Of a DNA stretch of 64,000 nucleotides, positions 17,633 to 25,952 are shown piece after piece. Both the position numbers and the translations under genes were made by a program. The notes beneath the pieces were generated by a model, which saw only the letters and a list, made by a program, of their open reading frames with translations, ran no database searches and had not been told where the DNA came from. Source of the DNA: Prochlorococcus sp. AG-686-J21 (GTDB lineage: Bacteria; Cyanobacteriota; Cyanobacteriia; PCC-6307; Cyanobiaceae); the NCBI GenBank assembly GCA_003210285.1, contig QCVS01000001.1, positions 167,521 to 231,520 of the forward strand, in the 5' to 3' direction. Each line of letters starts with the position of its first letter. The stretch's first letter is position 1.

Positions 17633-19258
17633 ATGAAAATACAAAATAAAACTCTTCAACCCCCCAGAGGCGATTACTTTTTCAAAAACTATATTGAAGT
17701 AAAAGGAGGCAAACCCCTTGAAGGGCATTTAAAAATTAGTGGTGCTAAAAATTCTGCTCTAGTCCTAATGGCAGCTTCAATTCTTTCTAAAGGCGAAATA
17801 AATCTTTTTAATGTTCCTCAAATTTCAGATGTTGCAATTATGTCTAAATTATTAATTGCAATGGGCATAAATATAGAATCGAATGCAAATCAATTAACAA
17901 TAAATACTAAAGAAATTATCATTCCACCTCAAGATTTATTTTTTGATTTATATCATGCCCTTAGAGTGAGTTTCTTTTGTATCGGTCCAATTCTTGCAAG
18001 ATTTGGAAAAGCTAAGATACCTTTACCAGGTGGTTGTTCGATAGGATCCAGACCAATTGATGAACATATAAATTCACTGAAAAAATTAGGAGTTGTATTT
18101 CAATACAGAAATAATTATTTAATAGCTAGAGTAATCAATCCCAAAAAAAGATTGTTGGGATCATCAATCAATTTTAAATGCAAGAGTGTAGGTGCTACTG
18201 AGACTTTACTAATGGCAGCATCTTTAGCTAAAGGGAAAACTATATTAAACAACGCAGCAGAGGAACCGGAAATTGTAGATTTAGCAAACATGTTGAATCT
18301 TATGGGTGCACGAATAAAAGGTGCGGGATCTGAATGTATAACAATTGAAGGAGTTGAATCCCTAAAAGGATGCGATTACACAGTAATACCTGACAGAATT
18401 GAAGCAGGTACTTTTTTACTTGCTGCGGCAATAACAAGATCAACAATTAGTCTTTTCCCATGCGAACCAAATCACTTAAAAGCAGTAATTAACAAACTAG
18501 AACTTTGTGGCTGCAAGTTCGAATATTCAGACTTTTGTTTAAAAATCATTCCCAATCAAATTTTAAATTCAGTTGATATGACGACCAGTCCATTTCCTGG
18601 TTTTCCAACTGATCTACAGGCACCTTTTATGGCTTTAATGGCAACAGCAAATGGTATTTCAAAAATTAAAGAAACAGTATTTGAAAATAGAATGCATCAT
18701 GTTAAAGAGCTAAATCGTATGGGGGCAAACATTACTGTAAAAGATAATATTGCAACAGTAGTCGGGGTTGAAAACTTAAAAGGAAGTGTAATTCTAGGAT
18801 CTGATTTAAGGGCTTCGGCTGCATTGGCTCTTGCAGGACTTTCAGCAGGTGGGAAAACTTTGATTGGAGGGGTAGAGCATTTAGAAAGAGGATACGAAAA
18901 TTTCTCTACAAAATTACAAGAAATTGGAGCAGCGATAGTAATTAAAAAAAAAATTAAAATTATGTTTAAACTAAATAATTATTTTGCAAAAATTAGTCTT
19001 AAAAATAACTCTAAAAAATATACTTCGGCATTTGCTTTTTCATTTTTTATTGGATTCTTCATAGCAACTATTCCATATATTTATAAATTTATCGAGAACT
19101 TCAGAAATCAAATATTAATTCAAGAACAGAGAAAAATAAAAATTGAAAACAAAGAAAAAATATGCAAGGACAATAATAGTGACTACATAAAGTTTTTGAA
19201 TCTTGGTTTTCCAGAAACAGCGATTAGAAAATTTAATACTTGCATGATAGATAAATGA
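17633..19258 (+). CDS. murA: UDP-N-acetylglucosamine 1-carboxyvinyltransferase with C-terminal membrane extension
   Basis: Residues about 20-444 form a complete MurA (EPSP synthase-like fold): K39-N40 in SGAKN, the catalytic cysteine C135 in PLPGGCSIG, FPGFPTDLQAP, and DLRASAALALAG. MurA adds enolpyruvate to UDP-GlcNAc, the first committed step of peptidoglycan synthesis. The extra 97 residues contain one membrane segment (about 465-485) and a cysteine-containing tail (NLGFPETAIRKFNTCM). An ATG at 18962 could mark the start of a formerly separate membrane protein gene now fused in frame. Normal MurA is about 420-460 residues. The gene overlaps the downstream lipoprotein gene by 4 bp. It may be a second copy of a housekeeping murA elsewhere. 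Confidence 0.9.
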   Translation: MKIQNKTLQPPRGDYFFKNYIEVKGGKPLEGHLKISGAKNSALVLMAASILSKGEINLFNVPQISDVAIMSKLLIAMGINIESNANQLTINTKEIIIPPQDLFFDLYHALRVSFFCIGPILARFGKAKIPLPGGCSIGSRPIDEHINSLKKLGVVFQYRNNYLIARVINPKKRLLGSSINFKCKSVGATETLLMAASLAKGKTILNNAAEEPEIVDLANMLNLMGARIKGAGSECITIEGVESLKGCDYTVIPDRIEAGTFLLAAAITRSTISLFPCEPNHLKAVINKLELCGCKFEYSDFCLKIIPNQILNSVDMTTSPFPGFPTDLQAPFMALMATANGISKIKETVFENRMHHVKELNRMGANITVKDNIATVVGVENLKGSVILGSDLRASAALALAGLSAGGKTLIGGVEHLERGYENFSTKLQEIGAAIVIKKKIKIMFKLNNYFAKISLKNNSKKYTSAFAFSFFIGFFIATIPYIYKFIENFRNQILIQEQRKIKIENKEKICKDNNSDYIKFLNLGFPETAIRKFNTCMIDK

Positions 19259-19611
19259 AAGAATATAAAAAATTACTTTATATATTTATAATCCTATTTT
19301 TAGTTAGCGGTTGCAAAATATTGGAGAAAAAAGCGACTGAAATCAAAAACAGTTTTGGAATGCAATTACCAGGAGAAAGTATTAAAAAAGAAAATAGTAT
19401 TGAAATTATAGTTTCATGTGGAGAAAATAGTAATCTCGAAAAGTACATTAACGATGGGTGGGCTATTAAACAAGAATACTCAGAAGAAAAAGTTTGTTCA
19501 TGGAAAACAGTTGCTGCCTCGAAAGATTGCGATTTAGAAAAAGATAAAGGTTGTAAAATAGTAAAACCAGACAAAGTTGGTGAAGAGAAATTTTATTTAT
19601 TAGAAAAATAA
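19255..19611 (+). CDS. Small lipoprotein of unknown function
   Basis: The 118-residue protein has a lipoprotein signal ending in a lipobox LVSGC with C20, so it should be lipid-modified and exported. Four further cysteines could form disulfides outside the membrane. It overlaps the end of murA by 4 bp (ATGA), a coupling that favours joint production with the membrane-anchored MurA. No family is recognised. Confidence 0.72.
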   Translation: MKEYKKLLYIFIILFLVSGCKILEKKATEIKNSFGMQLPGESIKKENSIEIIVSCGENSNLEKYINDGWAIKQEYSEEKVCSWKTVAASKDCDLEKDKGCKIVKPDKVGEEKFYLLEK

Positions 19612-19672
19612 TAAATCTTAAATTTTTATTCGTTTAGGCTTTAATAAATCGTGAAGAAAGTTCTTTATTTAA

Positions 19673-19831
19673 TTAATCGATTTCACCAGATTCTTTTAAT
19701 GAATTAACAATTCTTTCATTTTCAGTTTTTAAATTTTCTAATGCAGATTTGGTAAATTGTTCTTTTGCTTCAAATTTTGCTGAGCGAATTATTTTTTTAT
19801 TAGGTAATCTCTTTCTTTGCGCTTTATTCAT
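19673..19831 (-). CDS. Small charged hypothetical protein, 52 residues
   Basis: An open frame on the reverse strand from an ATG at 19831 to TAA at 19673 gives a charged, probably helical protein beginning MNKAQRKRLPNKKIIRSAKF and ending in LKESGEID. It lies 99 bp downstream of mreB on the same strand and could share its transcript. No family is recognised. The composition (many K, R, E, no rare breaks) is like real small proteins of this group, but it may be a chance frame. Confidence 0.5.
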   Translation of the reverse strand: MNKAQRKRLPNKKIIRSAKFEAKEQFTKSALENLKTENERIVNSLKESGEID

Positions 19832-19930
19832 ATTTAAATTATTTCTAAGTGGATATTAAAAGAAAGATTTTTTATTAAAGTATGATTTTTTAGCTAATTT
19901 TTATTAGTAAAAAATTAATCAGAAAAGTAA

Positions 19931-20983
19931 TTAAGTTCTTATTGAATTAGTTCCTAAATCAACCGTATCTACACACCTCTTGAGTCTTCTAAAATCATCA
20001 AGTACATTTCCGCAGCCATTAACTACGCATAACAATGGCTCTTCTGCTATGTGAGTAAAAATTCCAGTTTCTTGAGTTACTAAATCATTAATTCCTTTTA
20101 TTAGAGCCCCACCTCCCGCGAGCATGATGCCTCTCTCAACAATATCTGCAGCTAATTCAGGAGGAGTTCTCTCGAGAGTTCTTTTTATAGCTTCAATTAT
20201 TTTACTAAGAGGATCAGACATAGCCTCTCTAATTTCTCCAGCGTTTAAAGCAATAGATCTTGGTAAGCCCGAAGATATGTGTAATCCCTTAACTTCAAAA
20301 GATGTATTGTCAAAACTATCATCAGGGAAAGCAGAACCTATTTTAATTTTTATCTTTTCTGATGTTCTTTCACCAACAACCATATTATGCTTTTTTTTAA
20401 GATAGGTAGCTATTGATTCATTTATTTCATCTCCTGCTATTCGAAGAGATTCACTTACAACTGTTCCTCCAAGACTCAATACTGCTACTTCAGTTGTTCC
20501 ACCGCCAATATCAACGATCATAGTTCCAATTGGTTCCGTTACAGGCAAAGAAGCTCCTATTGCGGCGGCTACAGGTTCATCAATTAAATAGACTTCCCGT
20601 GCCCCTGCTAAACCTGCTTCTCGAACTGCTCTTCGTTCAACACTGGTAACGCCACTTGGAATACCAATAACTATTCTTGGAGCTAAAATACCCTTTCCTT
20701 CGTTACATTTTTGAATAAAAGTTTTTATCATTTGTTCCGCTGCGTCAAAGTCTGCAATAACACCATCCCTTAGAGGTCTTATTGCTCTTATATTTCCTGG
20801 GGTTCTTCCAAGCATTAATTTTGCTTCTTCACCTACTGCCAAAGGAGTTCCCTCTTCTAGATCCATAGCTACTACAGAAGGTTCTTCAAGAATTACACCT
20901 TTCCCAGATACATGAATAAGAGTATTGGCAGTACCCAAGTCAATACCTATATCTCTAGAAAATTGAAATCTATTCCAAAACAT
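19931..20983 (-). CDS. mreB: Rod shape-determining actin homolog, without mreC or mreD alongside
   Basis: From the ATG at 20983 the 350-residue protein begins MFWNRFQFSRDIGIDLGTAN, with a short amphipathic N-terminus for membrane binding and the phosphate-1 loop. Connect-1 (IPSGVTSVERRAVREA), phosphate-2 (IVDIGGGTTEVAVLSLGG) and the adenosine site (MLAGGGALIKG) are intact, so it should be a working MreB filament protein that guides wall synthesis. A longer reading upstream would run through the operator motif. In cyanobacteria mreB usually precedes mreC. Here it stands alone inside the island, which suggests an extra copy. It is clearly cyanobacterial, not of distant origin. Confidence 0.93.
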   Translation of the reverse strand: MFWNRFQFSRDIGIDLGTANTLIHVSGKGVILEEPSVVAMDLEEGTPLAVGEEAKLMLGRTPGNIRAIRPLRDGVIADFDAAEQMIKTFIQKCNEGKGILAPRIVIGIPSGVTSVERRAVREAGLAGAREVYLIDEPVAAAIGASLPVTEPIGTMIVDIGGGTTEVAVLSLGGTVVSESLRIAGDEINESIATYLKKKHNMVVGERTSEKIKIKIGSAFPDDSFDNTSFEVKGLHISSGLPRSIALNAGEIREAMSDPLSKIIEAIKRTLERTPPELAADIVERGIMLAGGGALIKGINDLVTQETGIFTHIAEEPLLCVVNGCGNVLDDFRRLKRCVDTVDLGTNSIRT

Positions 20984-21027
20984 ATACCTACTAAAAATTA
21001 CTAAATTTAAATACTTACTTCTATAGT

Positions 21028-21054
21028 AACACACTCCTACACACTTATACATAC
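21028..21054 (-). promoter_or_regulatory. Operator-like motif before mreB, two GTGTGT half-sites 10 bp apart
   Basis: On the reverse strand GTATGTATAAGTGTGTA (21054-21038) is identical to the copy before the murA operon. A second GTGTGTT (21034-21028) lies exactly 10 bp further along, one helical turn away, and a TACTAT -10-like sequence follows. The main copy is 54 bp before the mreB start codon. RHH proteins typically bind tandem sub-sites with such spacing. Confidence 0.62.
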
Positions 21055-21377
21055 CTATTTGAAGTAAATTATTTTATTCTCATTTATGTGCTAAATGAAT
21101 ACCTTTATAAAGACTTAAATTTCTTGAAGGTAAACACTTTGTGTATCTATTTTTATTTTTAGTAAAAGTAATCAAATAGATATGTCCACAATAGTTATCT
21201 AGTTACGATTTCTGAATCAATTGAAGAAAAAAAGTAAATTCAAGGATTTATAACTCCATTTAGATTTTTGTATTTCTGCCTTTTATACCCATAAATCAAA
21301 AAATATCGCCCTATAAAAAAGAAAGTGTAGAGACATAAGTTCTTCTATGATTTCTCTATAGAGACGGACTTTTTGCA

Positions 21378-21399
21378 TCACGTGAAACTTACGTGAAAG
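21378..21399 (+). repeat. Additional tandem pair of CACGTGAAAC-type units near right island end
   Basis: Two units in a row, TCACGTGAAAC (21378-21388) and TTACGTGAAAG (21389-21399), resemble the CCACGTGAAAC pair at 21439-21460 and keep the 11-bp spacing. The two pairs are separated by about 60 bp. The sequence from 21055 to 21377 shows nothing else that I can name. Confidence 0.5.
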
Positions 21400-21438
21400 A
21401 CCGCCATCGAAAACCATTGCAAATAGGTAGTAAATATT

Positions 21439-21461
21439 CTACGTGAAACCCACGTGAAACC
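21439..21461 (+). repeat. Tandem pair of 11-bp units CCACGTGAAAC near right island end
   Basis: Units CTACGTGAAAC (21439-21449) and CCACGTGAAAC (21450-21460) followed by C. A 21-bp run (21441-21461) is identical to 14446-14466 at the left end and lies about 39 bp inside the right boundary repeat, against about 72 bp on the left. This fits recombinase arm sites. Confidence 0.65.
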
Positions 21462-21499
21462 AACTTTTTGCGCCTATAACTAGGTTTATAACCTATCTG

Positions 21500-21514
21500 T
21501 TATTCCCACTCAAT
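21500..21514. repeat. Right boundary direct repeat (attR-like) in guaA 3' end
   Basis: TTATTCCCACTCAAT here is the reverse complement of the last codons of guaA (ATT GAG TGG GAA TAA), so insertion at this point leaves guaA intact. The second copy is at 14357-14371. This is the repeat expected on the gene side of an element that integrates into a gene's 3' end. Confidence 0.72.
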
Positions 21515-23086
21515 TGTTCCTGGAGGCTTACTAGTGATATCGAAAACAACTCTATTAACCTGCTCTACTTCGTTGACGATTCTATTAGAAATTCTCTCTA
21601 AGGTTTCATAGGGAATTCTCGACCAATCAGCCGTCATACCATCTTCGCTTGATACGCATCGTAAAACTATAGGCCAAGCATAAGTCCTTTTGTCTCCCAT
21701 TACCCCGACAGTCTTGACAGGTAAAAGAACGGCAAATGCTTGCCAAATATCATTATAAAGACCTGCTTTTTTTATTTCATCTCTTACTATCCAGTCTGCA
21801 TCTCTCAAACAGTTTAATTTTTCATGAGAAACTTCACCCAAAATTCTTATTGCTAAGCCAGGTCCAGGAAATGGATGTCTTTTTATAATTTCATCTGGCA
21901 ATCCTAAAGCACCTCCAACCTTTCTTACTTCATCTTTAAAAAGTTTTCTTAATGGTTCTACTAATTTAAATTGTAAATCTTTTGGCAAACCGCCCACGTT
22001 ATGATGACTTTTTATTTTTACTGCGATTCGCTCACCAGTCTTAGGATCTAAATTCGTTCCAGCACTTTCAATAACATCTGGGTAGAGAGTTCCTTGAGCC
22101 AAATATTGGAAAGGACCTAATCTATTACTCTCTTCTTCAAAAACTCTAATAAATTCTCCACCAATAATCTTGCGTTTTTCTTCTGGATCAGTTATTCCAT
22201 TTAATTTTTGAATAAATCTTTCCCTGGCATTGATATATTCAACTTTTATATGAAATTTTTTATCAAAAAACTCCATTAAAAATTCAGGTTCACCTTTTCT
22301 CATAAAGCCTTGATCTATAAACATACATGTAAGCTGCTTACCAATAGCTTTATTGAGAAGGAAGGCAAGTGTTGATGAATCCACTCCACCAGAAAGAGCC
22401 AATAAAACTTTCTTATCTCCTACTTGTTGCTTAATTCTTGGAATTGTTTCCTCTAAAAAAGTTTCAGTAGTCCAATCTGCTTTACATTGAGAAATAGAAT
22501 AAACAAAGTTTTTAATTACCGTTATTCCAAATTCTGAATGAATAACTTCAGGATGAAACTGAACACCAAATAGTTTCTTTTGTTTGTGTGATATCGCAGC
22601 GTACGGTGTATTTTCTGTATGAGAAATTTGAATAAATCCATCAGGTAAGTTATTTAAAGAATCTCCATGGCTCATCCACATAATCGATTTATCTTCGACA
22701 TTTGAGAGCAAATCACTTTCGCAATCGATATTTATTGGTGCTCTTCCATATTCAGCTTTTTTGATTGCTGGGGTTACTGTACCGCCTAATTCTTTAACCA
22801 TTAATTGCATTCCGTAACATATACCCAAAACTGGAATCCCTAAATTAAAAATCTTTGCATCACATTTAGGTGCATTATCTTCATAAACAGAATTTGGGCC
22901 GCCACTTAAAATAATCCCTTTAGGATTAATATCCTGAATCTCTTTGATAGAAATAAAGTTACTAACTACAAGAGAGAATACATCTGCTTCTCTTATTCTC
23001 CTTGCAATTAATTCAGAATATTGAGATCCAAAATCTAGAATTAATATTGAGGGATCTCTCTCTTTTTTTAGTAATTTTTTTCTCAT
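21500..23086 (-). CDS. guaA: GMP synthase (glutamine-hydrolysing)
   Basis: The 528-residue protein converts XMP to GMP. It has a class I amidotransferase domain (C90 in GICYGMQLM, histidine in QFHPEV), an ATP-pyrophosphatase domain with the P-loop [10 protein letters not shown] (about 224-233), and the C-terminal dimerisation domain ending PPGTIEWE. Length is normal. Its last 15 bp form the right boundary repeat of the putative island. It lies 48 bp downstream of cbiD on the same strand. Confidence 0.97.
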   Translation of the reverse strand: MRKKLLKKERDPSILILDFGSQYSELIARRIREADVFSLVVSNFISIKEIQDINPKGIILSGGPNSVYEDNAPKCDAKIFNLGIPVLGICYGMQLMVKELGGTVTPAIKKAEYGRAPINIDCESDLLSNVEDKSIMWMSHGDSLNNLPDGFIQISHTENTPYAAISHKQKKLFGVQFHPEVIHSEFGITVIKNFVYSISQCKADWTTETFLEETIPRIKQQVGDKKVLLALSGGVDSSTLAFLLNKAIGKQLTCMFIDQGFMRKGEPEFLMEFFDKKFHIKVEYINARERFIQKLNGITDPEEKRKIIGGEFIRVFEEESNRLGPFQYLAQGTLYPDVIESAGTNLDPKTGERIAVKIKSHHNVGGLPKDLQFKLVEPLRKLFKDEVRKVGGALGLPDEIIKRHPFPGPGLAIRILGEVSHEKLNCLRDADWIVRDEIKKAGLYNDIWQAFAVLLPVKTVGVMGDKRTYAWPIVLRCVSSEDGMTADWSRIPYETLERISNRIVNEVEQVNRVVFDITSKPPGTIEWE

Positions 23087-23134
23087 GTATAAAAGTTACC
23101 TCAAATTATTTACAAAAACATAATCCACTTTAAA

Positions 23135-24253
23135 TTAGAAATCTTTGAAAGCAGAAATATAGTCTTTACTATTTTTACCAAACCAACGAATTAATCTCTT
23201 TCTATCAAAGATAATTGCTGCAACTTTCATATCTGTTTTTGTATATCTGTTAACGTATTCTATAGAGCGCTTTTCAACAGTATCTGATAATTTATTCCAT
23301 AGTTTGTCAGCCATAGAAAGACTAAAACTTTCAAGAAGTAACAAAGCATCTTCAACCGTAGTTACTTGAGATAATTTTTTAATAATTTCTATTGGCACTT
23401 CTTCTTTTATTGCTAAATAAACAAGAATTTCAATTCTTGCATCAGCTAAATGATTATGAGTATGAAAAATCCCTCCAGCTAGTTTAATTAATTTGCCATG
23501 ATAACCGAAAAGAATCACTGTTTTGATTTTTTGTATTGCAGCATCAACTAATAATGGTCCTATCCAATTACCTACTTTAATAATAGGAAATTTGATATTG
23601 GATCTTTTTACTAAATCTAGACCATTTTCACCAATAACAAAAATAATTGTGTCAGATCTTTCATTAGACATGATTTGTTTCAACTGAGCTTTTGCATTTT
23701 TCAATTGATCAGGTGAAGCACTTACAAAAGTTTCAGCACTAGTTCCGATAATTGACAGCCCTTCGACAATTCCAAATGATTTATTACTAGTTCTTTCAGC
23801 CAAAAATTTTCCATTTGGGAATATAATCTCTAAATTCAGTTTGTATCTTCGCGGAATAATATCTAGTAAATTTTCAACTAATAATTCTTTAGCAAAATTA
23901 GAAATGCAGATCTTAGAGTTCTGTTGATCAATACCAACACCATAACCAGGAATAATATTGATTCGATCTAATGGATTATTACTGATTTTATGAGTTTTTT
24001 CTAACGAAGCGATTGTCCATATTTCTAAGTTTTGTGTTAAATCAAGATCCAATCCAGAATCTACAAAAGAAATTCCAAGGGCATAAGACTCTCCATTAAT
24101 TAGTCCAGAAGAGTGAACCTTAATTTTGATTGGATTTTTATCTTTAGGAATTTTTATTAATTCATAATCCTCAAATGGTAATCCTATTAATTTTTTTAAT
24201 GCTGACATAGCAGCTCCAGTTACCCATAAAGGTAAAGAAAATCCTTTTTTCAA
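23135..24253 (-). CDS. cbiD: Cobalt-precorrin-5B C1-methyltransferase
   Basis: The 372-residue protein begins with the CbiD-type hydrophobic block (LPLWVTGAAMSALKKL), and contains IIPGYGVGI, the EGLSIIGTSA motif and HTHNHLADAR at about 270-279, all typical of CbiD, the C1-methylase of the anaerobic vitamin B12 route. Prochlorococcus makes pseudocobalamin. It is divergent from the aminotransferase gene, with 60 bp between the start codons, and likely cotranscribed with guaA. Confidence 0.93.
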   Translation of the reverse strand: MKKGFSLPLWVTGAAMSALKKLIGLPFEDYELIKIPKDKNPIKIKVHSSGLINGESYALGISFVDSGLDLDLTQNLEIWTIASLEKTHKISNNPLDRINIIPGYGVGIDQQNSKICISNFAKELLVENLLDIIPRRYKLNLEIIFPNGKFLAERTSNKSFGIVEGLSIIGTSAETFVSASPDQLKNAKAQLKQIMSNERSDTIIFVIGENGLDLVKRSNIKFPIIKVGNWIGPLLVDAAIQKIKTVILFGYHGKLIKLAGGIFHTHNHLADARIEILVYLAIKEEVPIEIIKKLSQVTTVEDALLLLESFSLSMADKLWNKLSDTVEKRSIEYVNRYTKTDMKVAAIIFDRKRLIRWFGKNSKDYISAFKDF

Positions 24254-24313
24254 ATCAAGTAATTGAAAAATATTTTATGACTACTAATCTTAGGATGACC
24301 TATTAATTAAAAA

Positions 24314-25477
24314 GTGGCCATACAACAAAAATTATCATTGATGATTCCTGGTCCCACACCAGTTCCAGAAAAAGTTTTACAAGCACTTGGGAGGCATCCA
24401 ATAGGGCATAGAAGTAAAGATTTTCAAGATCTTGTTGAGATAACAACAAAAAATCTACAATGGCTACATCAAACAAAAAATGATGTTTTAACAATTACAG
24501 GTAGTGGGACTGCTGCCATGGAAGCGGGAATGATAAGTACATTAAGCAAAGGAGACAAAGTTATTTGTGGGGAGAACGGTAAGTTTGGCCAAAGATGGGT
24601 AAAAGTTGCAAAAGAATTTGGACTCGAAGTAATAAAAATTGATGCGGAGTGGGGCACCCCACTTGATCCGGAAAATTTCAAAACAATTTTAGAAAAAGAT
24701 GATAAGAAAGAAATAAAAGCTGTTATCCTTACGCATTCAGAAACCTCAACAGGAGTAATTAATGATTTAGAAACAATAAGTTCTTATATTCGCGATCATA
24801 AAAAAGCGTTATCAATTATTGACTGCGTTACAAGTATTGGAGCTTGTAATGTCCCAGTAGATGAATGGGAACTAGATATTGTTGCCTCAGGATCTCAAAA
24901 AGGATACATGATACCTCCAGGCTTAAGCTTTGTATCAATGAGTGAGAAAGCATGGCAAGCATCAGAAAATTCTAATTTACCTAAATTCTATTTAAATTTA
25001 AAATCATATAAAAAAAGTCTATCGAACAATAGCAATCCTTATACTCCAGCTGTAAATTTAGTTTTTGCTTTGGATGAATCTTTAAAAATGATGAAAGATG
25101 AAGGACTAGAAAAAATTTTTAATAGACATGAAAGACATAAACTAGCGATCAGCAAAGCTGCGAAAACCCTTAATCTTAAATTATTTGCTGATGAAAACCA
25201 CTTAAGTCCTGCAGTTACTGCAATTCAAATAGAAGATATAGATGCTGAAAAGTTTAGAAAAATAATAAAAAATAAATATGATATTTTGTTAGCAGGGGGA
25301 CAAGATCATTTAAAAGGGAAAATATTTAGAGTAGGTCATTTAGGTTACATAAACGACAGAGATATTATTTCAGTAATAGCGGCTATAGGAAATACATTAG
25401 TCGATCAAAATATAATTTCTACTGAAAAGGCAGGAGAAGCTCTGAAAACAGCATCATGTCATCTATATCCAAGGTAA
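24314..25477 (+). CDS. Class V PLP-dependent aminotransferase (serine/alanine-glyoxylate type)
   Basis: The 387-residue protein has the N-terminal MIPGPTPVPEKVLQALG block, HSETSTGVINDL, and the PLP lysine K196 in SGSQKGYMIPPGLSF, so it belongs to the alanine:glyoxylate / serine:pyruvate aminotransferase group, with a probable role in photorespiratory glyoxylate metabolism or phosphoserine-related work. The start is a GTG at 24314; a later ATG (residue 10) is a possible alternative that would remove only a few residues. Confidence 0.88.
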   Translation: MAIQQKLSLMIPGPTPVPEKVLQALGRHPIGHRSKDFQDLVEITTKNLQWLHQTKNDVLTITGSGTAAMEAGMISTLSKGDKVICGENGKFGQRWVKVAKEFGLEVIKIDAEWGTPLDPENFKTILEKDDKKEIKAVILTHSETSTGVINDLETISSYIRDHKKALSIIDCVTSIGACNVPVDEWELDIVASGSQKGYMIPPGLSFVSMSEKAWQASENSNLPKFYLNLKSYKKSLSNNSNPYTPAVNLVFALDESLKMMKDEGLEKIFNRHERHKLAISKAAKTLNLKLFADENHLSPAVTAIQIEDIDAEKFRKIIKNKYDILLAGGQDHLKGKIFRVGHLGYINDRDIISVIAAIGNTLVDQNIISTEKAGEALKTASCHLYPR

Positions 25478-25478
25478 T

Positions 25479-25676
25479 CTAAGTACCAGGTTCTTCAACA
25501 TTTCCACCCAATTCAACTATTTTTTCTTTTAAAGCTGACGATTTTTCTTCGTCTCCTTTAGTTTGAGCAACTGCAAGAGCAAATTCTAGCTTTTCTAGTT
25601 GATGACCACCTTCAAAAAAGGATAATTTCTTTTTGATTGGGTTTTTGTTACCTCTGTAAGAAATTTGTGAAGCCAT
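25479..25676 (-). CDS. Small conserved-looking hypothetical protein
   Basis: The 65-residue protein begins MASQISYRGNKNPIKKKLSF and has a helical centre (HQLEKLEFALAVAQTKGDEEK) and an acidic tail. It has no signal or membrane segment. It converges on the aminotransferase gene with a 1-bp gap. It looks like a short cyanobacterial protein of unknown function; I cannot name the family. Confidence 0.6.
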   Translation of the reverse strand: MASQISYRGNKNPIKKKLSFFEGGHQLEKLEFALAVAQTKGDEEKSSALKEKIVELGGNVEEPGT

Positions 25677-25952
25677 GAAAAAATTGTGCTTTATTAATAT
25701 TATGCCAACTCGAAGGCCCTTTATGCAGCAAAAAAATAACTAATTTTAAAAATTAAATTTTTAGTTGCGAAATAATAGATATTTTTATGTTTAAAAATAT
25801 GTTTAAAGCATAAATATTAGGCTTGTTAATTTCTGTTTATCACGGATAACATTTATCAAATTCCATAAAGGAGTATTAACAAATAAATAAGAACATATAC
25901 CCTAGTCTTTTAATTTATTTATAATGTTATGTCCAAACAGCTGATTTTTTAA

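Larger units (their letters stand above)
14357..21514. mobile_element. Putative genomic island integrated at the 3' end of guaA
   Basis: A 15-bp direct repeat, TTATTCCCACTCAAT, occurs at 14357-14371 and at 21500-21514, where it forms the last codons of guaA. Read on the reverse strand, the left copy still encodes GTIEWE and stop but with synonymous differences beyond the repeat, as expected of a displaced attachment site. Tandem CCACGTGAAAC units lie just inside both ends. The 7.1-kb interior holds a sulfotransferase, two paralogous small genes, an RHH regulator, a modified murA operon and an mreB. The 3' end of guaA is a known integration hot spot for islands in other bacteria. No integrase gene is present, so it is either a non-autonomous element or a decayed one. 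Confidence 0.68.
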
